Source of the DNA: DATLHO01 sp035539855
GTDB taxonomy: Bacteria > Bacteroidota > Ignavibacteria > OLB7
NCBI GenBank assembly: GCA_035539855.1
Contig: DATLHO010000093.1
Location: 1-35,571 of the forward strand
DNA length: 35,571 bases
Reading direction: 5' to 3'
Shown here: in pieces, positions 25,156-33,383 of the stretch
How positions within the stretch are numbered: the stretch's first letter is position 1
Layout: every line of letters starts with the position of its first letter
Notes under the pieces: generated by a model
What the model was told of the DNA's origin: nothing
Databases searched by the model: none
The model's input: the letters and a program-made list of their open reading frames with translations, nothing else
Translations under genes and position numbers: made by a program

Positions 25156-25188
25156 ATGGGCGTCGCGCACCGCGCGACGCCCATTTTT
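25156..25188 (+). terminator. rho-independent terminator after dnaJ
   Basis: ATGGGCGTCGCGC (25156-25168) pairs perfectly over 13 bp with GCGCGACGCCCAT (25172-25184) around a 3-base loop, followed by five T. It closes hrcA-grpE-dnaJ. Confidence 0.95.
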
Positions 25189-25215
25189 CATTGGGGCGAC
25201 ACGCGCGCAAACTGC

Positions 25216-25223
25216 TAGCTTGC
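25216..25223 (+). promoter_or_regulatory. candidate promoter box TAGCTTGC upstream of the ABC exporter
   Basis: TAGCTTGC, between the dnaJ terminator and the GTG at 25273, resembles the TAnnTTTG element; TTGG at 25191-25194 is at a plausible -33 distance. Supported mainly by position. Confidence 0.3.
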
Positions 25224-25272
25224 GCCGACTCGATCCTCTCATCACACTGAACAATCGCATCGCCCAGGGCGC

Positions 25273-27021
25273 GTGAAATCACTCCGCAAGGTCTTTCCGT
25301 ATCTCCGCCGCTACCGGGGCCGGCTCGTGCTCGGACTGCTGTTCATCACGCTGTCGAACGTCTTCTCGGTGCTCATCCCGCGCTACGTGGGTTCGATCAT
25401 CGACGGGCTTGCCAGCGGAAAGATCTCGAGCGGCGAGCTCCTGCGCGAAGCGTTGATCATTCTCGGTCTGTCGATCGGCAGCGGCCTGTTCCTGTACCTG
25501 ACGCGGCAGATGATCATCGTGATGTCGCGTCTCGTCGAGTACGATCTGCGCAATGCGTTCATGCGTCACGTGCAATCGCTGCCGATGGGGTACTTCACCT
25601 CGACGCCGACCGGCGACATCATGGCGCTGGCGACGAACGACATCTCGGCCGTGCGCGAGTTCGCGGGACCGGCCCTGATGTACGCGACGAACACCCTCAC
25701 GACGTTTTCGTTCTCGCTGGTGATGATGCTCACGCTCTCGGTCGAGACGACGCTGCTGGCGCTGCTTCCGCTGCCGATCGTCAGCTACAGCGTCTACCGT
25801 CTCGGCGCGCGGATCCACACGCTCTTCGGCACCGTCCAGACACAGTACGCCGACATGACCTCGCAGGCGCAGGAGAATTTCTCGGGCGTGCGCGTCGTGC
25901 GCGCGTACGTGCGCGAGGCGTACCAGACGAGCTCGTTCGCGAAGCTCAGTGATCTCTACCGCGTGCGCAATCTCGAGCTGACGAAGGTGCAGGCGGCGAT
26001 GATCCCCGCGATGACCGTGCTCATCGGACTGTCGATGATCATCGTGCTGCTCGTCGGCGGACGTGACGTGATGGCGGGCCGTCAGACGATCGGCGACATC
26101 GTGCAGTTCTTCGCCTACATCTCGCAGTTGATCTGGCCGGTGATCGCGGTGGGGTGGGTGACCAACCTGGTGCAGCGCGCCGCGGCGTCGGCCGAGCGAC
26201 TCGACGCGGTCTTCTCGCTCGCCGGCGAGGCCGATCCCGCGGCGATCGAGCCCGATGCGCCGGCGACCATCACGGGCCGGCTCGAGTTTCGCGACGTCTG
26301 GTTCCGCTACCGGCCCGAGCTGCCGTACGTGCTCAAGGGCATCTCGTTCTCGGTCGAGCCGGGGCGCACGCTCGCGGTCATCGGCACGACGGGCTCCGGT
26401 AAGTCGACGATCACGCACCTGCTGGCACACACCTACGACGCGACGCGCGGGTCGGTGCTCATCGACGACCGGCCGATCGCGGAGATCCCACTGGGCGTGC
26501 TCCGCACGAGCATCGGCGTCGTCTCGCAGGAGACGTTCCTCTTCTCCGACACGATCGCGGGAAACATCCGCTTCGGTCGACCCGACGCGACGCTCGAGGA
26601 GATCCGCCACGCCGCCGAGGTCGCGCAGCTTCTCGAAAGCATCGATCGTTTCCCGAAGGGCTTCGACACCGTCGTCGGCGAGCGCGGCATCACGCTCTCC
26701 GGCGGACAGAAGCAGCGCACGTCGATCGCGCGCGCGGTGCTGCGCGACCCGACGGTGCTCATGCTCGACGATGCTCTCTCGGCGGTCGACACCGAGACCG
26801 AGGAGCTGATCCTGCGCGGCCTGCGGACGGTGATGCGCGCGCGCACGACGATCCTGATCGCGCATCGCATCTCGACGGTCAAGGACGCCGACCAGATCAT
26901 CGTCCTCGACGACGGCGCGATCATCGAGCGCGGCACGCACGCCGAGCTGCTCGCGTTGCGCGGCACCTACGCGCAGCTCTACGAGCGACAACTGCTCGAA
27001 GAGGAGTTGGAGAACCTGTAG
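25273..27021 (+). CDS. ABC exporter, fused membrane and ATPase domains (MsbA/BmrA type)
   Basis: 582 residues from GTG 25273. The N-terminal six-helix exporter domain (about 15-310) includes FTSTPTGDIMALATNDISAV, the intracellular-loop region typical of type IV ABC exporters. The ATPase domain has Walker A GTTGSGKST (about 374-382), Q-loop VVSQETFLFSDTI, signature LSGGQKQR, Walker B VLMLDDALSA with D in place of the usual catalytic E (LDD for LDE), and H-loop LIAHRISTV. It acts as a homodimer or heterodimer exporting lipids, peptides or drugs. The LDD suggests a degenerate catalytic site, as in one half of heterodimeric exporters, but no partner gene is adjacent. The EI24-like gene follows after one base. 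Confidence 0.93.
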   Translation: MKSLRKVFPYLRRYRGRLVLGLLFITLSNVFSVLIPRYVGSIIDGLASGKISSGELLREALIILGLSIGSGLFLYLTRQMIIVMSRLVEYDLRNAFMRHVQSLPMGYFTSTPTGDIMALATNDISAVREFAGPALMYATNTLTTFSFSLVMMLTLSVETTLLALLPLPIVSYSVYRLGARIHTLFGTVQTQYADMTSQAQENFSGVRVVRAYVREAYQTSSFAKLSDLYRVRNLELTKVQAAMIPAMTVLIGLSMIIVLLVGGRDVMAGRQTIGDIVQFFAYISQLIWPVIAVGWVTNLVQRAAASAERLDAVFSLAGEADPAAIEPDAPATITGRLEFRDVWFRYRPELPYVLKGISFSVEPGRTLAVIGTTGSGKSTITHLLAHTYDATRGSVLIDDRPIAEIPLGVLRTSIGVVSQETFLFSDTIAGNIRFGRPDATLEEIRHAAEVAQLLESIDRFPKGFDTVVGERGITLSGGQKQRTSIARAVLRDPTVLMLDDALSAVDTETEELILRGLRTVMRARTTILIAHRISTVKDADQIIVLDDGAIIERGTHAELLALRGTYAQLYERQLLEEELENL

Positions 27022-27022
27022 C

Positions 27023-27772
27023 ATGCGAGACCTCTTCCGCGGCCTGCGATCGATCGGTACCGCGATCGGCATGATCGTGCGCGAGCCGCGCGTGCGCCGT
27101 CTGGCGATCGCTCCGCTGGCGATCAACATCGTGCTCGTGCTCGTCGGCCTGCCGCTGCTCATCTGGTGGGGCGTGTCGATCGGAGGGAGCCTGTTCACCG
27201 GAGACGAGGCCTGGGCGGGTCCGCTGCGTCTCGTGGTGGGGGCAGTCGTCGCCATCGTCGTGTCGATCGTCGGACTCCTCGCGCTCCTGGTGCTGGCGCG
27301 CATCGCGGCCGCGCCGCTGATGAGCCGGCTCTCGGAGGCGGTCGAGCAGGCGGTGCTCGGTGATCGCTACGTGCCGCGGCAGACGACGCTGCGCGACGAC
27401 GTCGCGGACGTCGGGCGAGGCGCGATGTTCGCGCTCGGCCGGCTGCTGCTGTTCCTGGTGCTGTATCCGCTGATTCTCGTGACGGGACTGATCCCGGCCG
27501 TCGGCCCGATCCTTGCTCCGCTGGCGACGGTGCTGTACGGCGCGCTCGTGCTTTCGCTCGACTTCAGCGAGCCGATCTTCGAGCGCCATCTGCCGGGCTT
27601 CCGCCGGCGTCTGCGTCACGTCACGTCGCGTCCGCTGCTGTACCTGGGCTTCGGCGGGGCGTCGGTGGCGATGGCGTTGATTCCGTTCGCGAACCTGGCC
27701 GTGCTGCCGGTATGCGTGGCCGCGGCAACGATCGTTTTTCTGGGCGAGAGACCTGACGGGCAACAGCTTTGA
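27023..27772 (+). CDS. EI24/CysZ-like integral membrane protein
   Basis: 249 residues. ATG follows the exporter stop by a single base, so the two are translationally linked. About four to six hydrophobic segments: IAPLAINIVLVLVGLPLLIW, LVVGAVVAIVVSIVGLLALL, LLLFLVLYPLILVTGLIPAV and PFANLAVLPVCVAAATIVFL. The motif ARIAAAPLMSRLSEAVEQAV and the overall layout match the EI24 domain family, which includes the sulfate permease CysZ. Sulfate transport is not implied, since no cysteine-pathway genes are nearby. Function in this context unknown. Confidence 0.8.
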   Translation: MRDLFRGLRSIGTAIGMIVREPRVRRLAIAPLAINIVLVLVGLPLLIWWGVSIGGSLFTGDEAWAGPLRLVVGAVVAIVVSIVGLLALLVLARIAAAPLMSRLSEAVEQAVLGDRYVPRQTTLRDDVADVGRGAMFALGRLLLFLVLYPLILVTGLIPAVGPILAPLATVLYGALVLSLDFSEPIFERHLPGFRRRLRHVTSRPLLYLGFGGASVAMALIPFANLAVLPVCVAAATIVFLGERPDGQQL

Positions 27773-27797
27773 CGGTTCGAAAACACTCGTATCTTTG
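27768..27797 (+). promoter_or_regulatory. Bacteroidetes-like promoter before the Yip1 gene (TTTG-N18-TATCTTTG)
   Basis: TTTG (27768-27771) and TATCTTTG (27790-27797) are separated by 18 bases, close to the TTTG / TAnnTTTG layout of Bacteroidetes housekeeping promoters. It is the best match in the window and lies 87 bases before the ATG at 27885. Confidence 0.5.
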
Positions 27798-27884
27798 GCC
27801 GCCACATCCAGAGCGCGTGTCCGCGCACCAGGCCGAGGCTTCCTACCGGCTTGACAATCCCTACATCAATGCGGAGGAGAGACT

Positions 27885-28472
27885 ATGGGTCTCGTCGATC
27901 GAGCGAAGAATATCCTTCTGAAGCCGAACGAGGAATGGCAGGTCATCGCTGCTGAGGAGCCGAATGCCGGCGCGATCATCACCGGCTACGTGATTCCCCT
28001 CGCGATCCTCTCCGCCGTCGCCGGCGCCATCGGCTCGTTCCTGCTGATGTCGAGCGCGGGAATGGCGATCGCCACCGCGGTCTTCGGCCTGATCTCGGCG
28101 GTCATCTCGGTGCTCGTCGCCTCCGCGGTCGTCAATGCTCTGGCGCCGACGTTCAACTCGGAGCAGAACTTCGGTCGGGCGGTGCAGCTCGTCGCTTATT
28201 CGTACACCGCCGGTCTGGTCGGCGGCATCCTTCAGATCATCCCGGTCGCCGGGTCGATTCTCGCGTTCCTTGTCGGACTCTACGGCATCTACCTCATGTA
28301 CCTCGGCCTGCCCGTGGTCATGAAGACGCCGGACGACAAGCGCATCGTCTACATGATCATCGCCTTCGTCGCGCTCTTCCTGGTCGGCATGATCCTCGCG
28401 ATGATCTTCGGGGCGCTGATGATCACGATGGGCCTCGGCTTTGCCGGCGCCGCCGGAGCCTTCGGCTCGTAA
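27885..28472 (+). CDS. Yip1-family integral membrane protein
   Basis: 195 residues with a strong Shine-Dalgarno (GGAGGAGAGACT before ATG). The N-terminus MGLVDRAKNILLKPNEEWQV ahead of five hydrophobic segments is the typical opening of bacterial Yip1-domain proteins (RAKNILLKP.EEW). TM segments: YVIPLAILSAVAGAIGSFLL, MAIATAVFGLISAVISVLVA, YTAGLVGGILQIIPVAGSIL, FLVGLYGIYLMYLGLPVVMK and MIIAFVALFLVGMILAMIFG. Function is unknown in bacteria; eukaryotic Yip1 proteins act in vesicle traffic. Has its own candidate promoter and a terminator, so probably monocistronic. Confidence 0.85.
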   Translation: MGLVDRAKNILLKPNEEWQVIAAEEPNAGAIITGYVIPLAILSAVAGAIGSFLLMSSAGMAIATAVFGLISAVISVLVASAVVNALAPTFNSEQNFGRAVQLVAYSYTAGLVGGILQIIPVAGSILAFLVGLYGIYLMYLGLPVVMKTPDDKRIVYMIIAFVALFLVGMILAMIFGALMITMGLGFAGAAGAFGS

Positions 28473-28492
28473 GTTTCGCACGTCTACATGGA

Positions 28493-28525
28493 AAGGCCCC
28501 GGCGAGTATTCGCCGGGGCCTTTTT
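28493..28525. terminator. rho-independent terminator, partly bidirectional
   Basis: AGGCCCCGGCGA (28494-28505) pairs with TCGCCGGGGCCT (28510-28521) around GTAT, with a T tract at 28521-28525 for the Yip1 gene. On the other strand only three T follow, so it may also help end the convergent carboxylase transcript. Confidence 0.92.
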
Positions 28526-28548
28526 CTCGTCATGGACGCGCGCAGGAA

Positions 28549-30270
<1,722 letters not shown>

Positions 30271-30296
30271 AAAGGCTACGTACCCTTTGTATCCTG

Positions 30297-30304
30297 CCAA
30301 CTTA
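30297..30304 (-). promoter_or_regulatory. candidate promoter box TAAGTTGG upstream of the carboxylase gene
   Basis: On the minus strand TAAGTTGG lies 26 bases before the ATG at 30270 and resembles TAAGTTTG before lpdA and the TAnnTTTG consensus. The leader contains AAAGGG about 10 bases before the start, a possible ribosome site. Confidence 0.35.
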
Positions 30305-30381
30305 CTGAAGAACGGGTCTGGGTATCCCCATGATACCGATTGAGAAATGGCTCCCTTGTTGCATCCGAATCGCGGAGAGCC

Positions 30382-30389
30382 TATCTTCA
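30382..30389 (+). promoter_or_regulatory. candidate promoter box TATCTTCA upstream of the dtxR-like gene
   Basis: TATCTTCA lies only 9 bases before the regulator's ATG (30399). If transcription begins 4-8 bases after it, the mRNA would be leaderless or nearly so, and the palindrome at 30393 would cover the start point. Confidence 0.4.
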
Positions 30390-30392
30390 TAG

Positions 30393-30406
30393 TTAGGTAT
30401 GCCTAA
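30393..30406. promoter_or_regulatory. palindromic operator candidate over the dtxR-like start codon
   Basis: TTAGGTATGCCTAA is an inverted repeat with six of seven base pairs matching; arms TTAGG/CCTAA are the half-sites of DtxR/IdeR-type operators, although here only 4 bases apart, against 9 in the classical DtxR box. It overlaps the ATG at 30399. Likely autoregulation by the adjacent metal-dependent regulator. Confidence 0.55.
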
Positions 30407-31112
30407 GTTCGATATTAACCACACCGTCGAGGACTATCTCCGCTCGATCTATCGCGTTCAGGAGCGCGACGGACGGGCCTCGACGACGGCGCTCGCGCGC
30501 GAGCTCGAGATCTCCTCCGCCGCCGTGACCGAGATGGTCCGGCGTCTGGCCGATCTCGGGCTGCTCGAATATCAGCGCTACCAGGGCGCCGTGCTCACGC
30601 CGCTGGGGATGGAGCACGCCGTGACGGTGACGCGCCGGCACCGGCTGTGGGAGGTGTTCCTGATCGAGCGTCTCGGGTTCGGCTGGGACCAGGTGCACGA
30701 GATCGCCGACGCGCTCGAGCACGTCGCGAGCGAGGATCTCGTCGACCGGCTCGACGAGTACCTGGGCCACCCGACACACGATCCGCACGGAGACCCGATC
30801 CCGACACGCGAGGGCGTCGTTCCGCGGCGCGCGCTCGTGGCGCTGGCGGAGCTCGACGTGGGGGAGTGCGGGACGGTCGAGCGCGTCAGCGACGAATTCC
30901 CGGAGTTACTGCGCTACGCCTCGTCGCTCGGACTGTCGATCAAGGCGAGCGTTCGCGTGCTCGAGCGGATCGCCTTCGACGGCTCGATCCGCGTGGCGAC
31001 GAACGAGGTGCCCGCGGTGATCTCTTCAAAGCTCGCCAGCAGCGTGTTCGTCGAGCGCCATGCCGCGCCGGCCGAAACGCCGCGTCGACGCACGCGCAGG
31101 GAGGGACGATGA
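30399..31112 (+). CDS. DtxR/MntR-family metal-dependent transcriptional regulator, manganese-type ligands
   Basis: 237 residues, three domains. Winged helix (about 8-75): VEDYLRSIYRV, LARELEISSAAVTEMVRRLA. Dimer/metal domain (about 76-145): RRHRLWEVFLIERLGF, VHEIADALEHV, HDPHGDPIP. C-terminal SH3/FeoA-like domain (about 155-220: LDVGECGTVERVSDEFPELL). Numbering is offset by two from DtxR: H81, E85, H100, E107 and H108 match DtxR H79, E83, H98, E105 and H106, while DtxR M10 and C102 are replaced by D12 and D104. Acidic residues at these two positions are a manganese-type (MntR) feature. Head of the metal-import cluster and the probable repressor of it. Stop overlaps the next start (ATGA). Confidence 0.92.
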   Translation: MPKFDINHTVEDYLRSIYRVQERDGRASTTALARELEISSAAVTEMVRRLADLGLLEYQRYQGAVLTPLGMEHAVTVTRRHRLWEVFLIERLGFGWDQVHEIADALEHVASEDLVDRLDEYLGHPTHDPHGDPIPTREGVVPRRALVALAELDVGECGTVERVSDEFPELLRYASSLGLSIKASVRVLERIAFDGSIRVATNEVPAVISSKLASSVFVERHAAPAETPRRRTRREGR

Positions 31113-31591
31113 GCGGGGCACCGAAGCGGATTCTCTTTCTCGACGACGACCATCGACGCATCGCCGCGTTCCGCGCGATCGTCACGGAGGTCGAGTGCGA
31201 GCTCGCGGTCGTCGAGACCGCCGACGAGTGCATCGCGCGACTGGCCGATGGCGCGTGGGATCTCGTGCTGCTCGATCACGATCTCGGCGGTGAGATCTAC
31301 TGCGACAGCGCGCGCGAGGACTGCGGAATGGAGGTCGTTCGCTGGCTCTCCGAGCACGGCGGCGACCATGGCGGATTCATCGTGCACACGCACAACGAGA
31401 TCGCCGGAGCCGCCATGTACCTCGCGCTGGAGGGCATGGGCTATCCGGTGACGCAGGGGATGTTCGGCTCCAGCGCGTTCCACCGCGCGCTCGCGTCGCA
31501 TCTCGGCATCCGACGCACCGAACGACGTCGCCGCAGGACGCTCTCCGAGCGCGTGCGCGACTATTTCCGATCGCTGAGACTCGGCCGCTGA
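31109..31591 (+). CDS. receiver-domain-like protein (cyclic-phosphate processing receiver type)
   Basis: 160 residues from ATG 31109, overlapping the regulator's stop. Receiver-like fold: ILFLDDDHRRIAAFRAI with acidic D12-D14, phospho-acceptor-position D56 in DLVLLDHDLGG, and a strand GFIVHTHNEIAG where classical receivers have a conserved Thr/Lys arrangement. LDHDL and VHxxN are traits of the cyclic-phosphate-processing receiver-like family. There is no output domain, only a basic Arg-rich tail (about 136-160: RRTERRRRRTLSERVRDYFR). Placement between a metal-sensing repressor and a metal importer suggests a linked regulatory role, but neither kinase nor nucleotide ligand is evident. A stand-alone response regulator is the alternative. 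Confidence 0.8.
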   Translation: MSGAPKRILFLDDDHRRIAAFRAIVTEVECELAVVETADECIARLADGAWDLVLLDHDLGGEIYCDSAREDCGMEVVRWLSEHGGDHGGFIVHTHNEIAGAAMYLALEGMGYPVTQGMFGSSAFHRALASHLGIRRTERRRRRTLSERVRDYFRSLRLGR

Positions 31592-31624
31592 GGCGGCCTT
31601 CACCGAAGCAGACTGATTCGACGT

Positions 31625-32545
31625 ATGCAACGACTACTCCTGTGGCTTCTGTTCACGTTCACCGCCATCGGCGCCGGCGCCTGTGCGGGCGAATCCGAAG
31701 CCGATGACGGAAAGCTCTCGATCACCGCAACGACCGGCATGATCGCCGACATCGCGCGCAACGTCGCCGGCGAGCACGGCACGGTCGAGGCGCTGATGGG
31801 ACCCGGCGTCGACCCGCACCTGTACAAGGCGACGCAGGGCGACCTGGCGCGGCTGACGACGGCCGACGTCGTCTTCTACAATGGACTGCACCTCGAGGGC
31901 AAGATGGTCGAGGTGCTCGAGAAGCTCGCCGGCTCGCGCCGCGTCATCGCGGTCGCCGACGGCGTGCCCGAGTCGCAGCTTCGCTCGCCGCCGGAGTTCG
32001 CCGGCAATCACGACCCGCATCTGTGGTTCGACGTGAAGATCTGGGGCCTGGCCGTGCGACGCGTCGCCGACGAGCTCAAGAAGGCCGACGAGGAGCACGC
32101 GGCCGACTACGAGCGGAATGCGACCGCGTACATCGCGCGGCTCGACTCGCTCGACGCCTGGGTGCGCGAGCAGATCGCGACGATCCCCGCCGAGCGTCGC
32201 GTGCTCGTCACCGCGCACGACGCCTTCGGCTACTTCGGGCGCGCCTACGACATCGAGGTGCGAGGGCTGCAGGGCATCAGCACGGTCTCCGAATTCGGCC
32301 TTGCCGACGTCAACGCGCTCGTCGGACTCATCGTCGAGCGGAAGATCAAGGCCGTCTTCGTCGAGTCGAGCGTGCCGAAGCGATCGATCGAAGCAGTCGT
32401 CGAGGGCGTGCGCTCGCGAGGGCACGACGTGACGATCGGCGGTCAGCTGTACAGCGACGCGATGGGCGACGCCGGCACGCCGGAGGGCACCTACATCGGC
32501 ATGGTCTCGGCCAACGTCAACACGATCGTTTCCGCGCTGCGCTAG
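31625..32545 (+). CDS. metal ABC transporter substrate-binding lipoprotein (MntA/ZnuA-type)
   Basis: 306 residues. Lipoprotein signal MQRLLLWLLFTFTAIGAGAC with C20 as the modified cysteine. Cluster A-I solute-binding protein: VDPHLYKAT with ligand H65, then NHDPHLWFDVKIW (second His), HDAFGYFGRAYDIEVRGLQG, VFVESSVPKRS (Glu) and GGQLYSDAMGDAG (Asp). The His-His-Glu-Asp ligand set and the lack of a His-rich loop favour manganese (or iron) over zinc. It captures the metal at the outer face of the inner membrane for the ATPase and permease encoded next. 33 bases follow the receiver-like gene. Confidence 0.93.
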   Translation: MQRLLLWLLFTFTAIGAGACAGESEADDGKLSITATTGMIADIARNVAGEHGTVEALMGPGVDPHLYKATQGDLARLTTADVVFYNGLHLEGKMVEVLEKLAGSRRVIAVADGVPESQLRSPPEFAGNHDPHLWFDVKIWGLAVRRVADELKKADEEHAADYERNATAYIARLDSLDAWVREQIATIPAERRVLVTAHDAFGYFGRAYDIEVRGLQGISTVSEFGLADVNALVGLIVERKIKAVFVESSVPKRSIEAVVEGVRSRGHDVTIGGQLYSDAMGDAGTPEGTYIGMVSANVNTIVSALR

Positions 32546-32558
32546 CGCATTAAGAGCA

Positions 32559-33383
32559 ATGATGCAGATGAACGACGACAGGAACGGACGGCCCGGCGCG
32601 GTGATCGAGAGTCCTCCCCTCGAGGTCCACGACCTCACGGTGAGCTACTCGCGCCGACCGGTGCTCTGGGACATCGACTTCGCCGTGCCGACCGGGAAGC
32701 TCATCGGCATCGTCGGTCCGAACGGCGCGGGGAAGTCGACGCTGATCAAGGCCGCGATGGGACTGGTGCCGCTGGCCAGCGGCCACGTCAACGTCTTCGG
32801 CGGCACGCTCGCGGACAACCGCAATCGCGTCGGCTACGTGCCGCAGCGAAGCTCGGTCGACTGGGACTTCCCGACGAACGTGCTCGATGTCGTGCTGATG
32901 GGCCGCTACGGACGGCTCGGACTCTTCAAGCGTCCGCGCGCCTCCGACATCGAGGTCGCCTACGAGTCCCTGCGCAAGGTCGGCATGCACGAGTTCGCCC
33001 GCCGCCAGATCTCGCAGCTCTCCGGAGGCCAGCAGCAGCGCGTCTTCCTGGCGCGCGCCCTGGCGCAGGACGCGGACCTCTACCTGATGGACGAGCCGTT
33101 CGTCGGCGTCGACGCGGCGACCGAGACGGCGATCGTGGAGCTGCTGCGGGAGCTGCGGCGAGAGGGCAAGACCGTCCTCGTCGTCCACCACGACCTGCAG
33201 ACCGCGCCCGAGTATTTCGACTGGATCCTGCTCCTGAACCTGCGGCTGGTCGCCTTCGGCCCGCTGCAGGAAGTCTTCACCGACGCGCTGCTGCAGCACA
33301 CCTACGGCGGTCGCCTCAACGTGCTCAGCGAGGTCGCGGAGCTCATGAAGCAGCAGGAGCGCAAGGGACGCGATCCGTTATGA
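32559..33383 (+). CDS. metal ABC transporter ATP-binding protein (MntB/ZnuC-type)
   Basis: 274 residues. Cytoplasmic ATPase of the importer. Walker A GPNGAGKST (about 53-61), Q-loop VGYVPQRSSVDWDFPTNVLD with the family-typical VDWDFP, signature LSGGQQQRVFLARALAQDAD, Walker B LYLMDEPFVGVD, H-loop VVHHDL. Three ATG codons at the start (32559, 32562, 32568) allow slightly different N-termini. 13 bases after the binding protein; the stop overlaps the permease start (ATGA). Confidence 0.95.
   Translation: MMQMNDDRNGRPGAVIESPPLEVHDLTVSYSRRPVLWDIDFAVPTGKLIGIVGPNGAGKSTLIKAAMGLVPLASGHVNVFGGTLADNRNRVGYVPQRSSVDWDFPTNVLDVVLMGRYGRLGLFKRPRASDIEVAYESLRKVGMHEFARRQISQLSGGQQQRVFLARALAQDADLYLMDEPFVGVDAATETAIVELLRELRREGKTVLVVHHDLQTAPEYFDWILLLNLRLVAFGPLQEVFTDALLQHTYGGRLNVLSEVAELMKQQERKGRDPL

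Noticed and set aside
30271..30390. N-terminal 40 residues of the carboxylase open frame
   Set aside because: They overlap the divergent promoter region and do not resemble the family; ATG 30270 is preferred.
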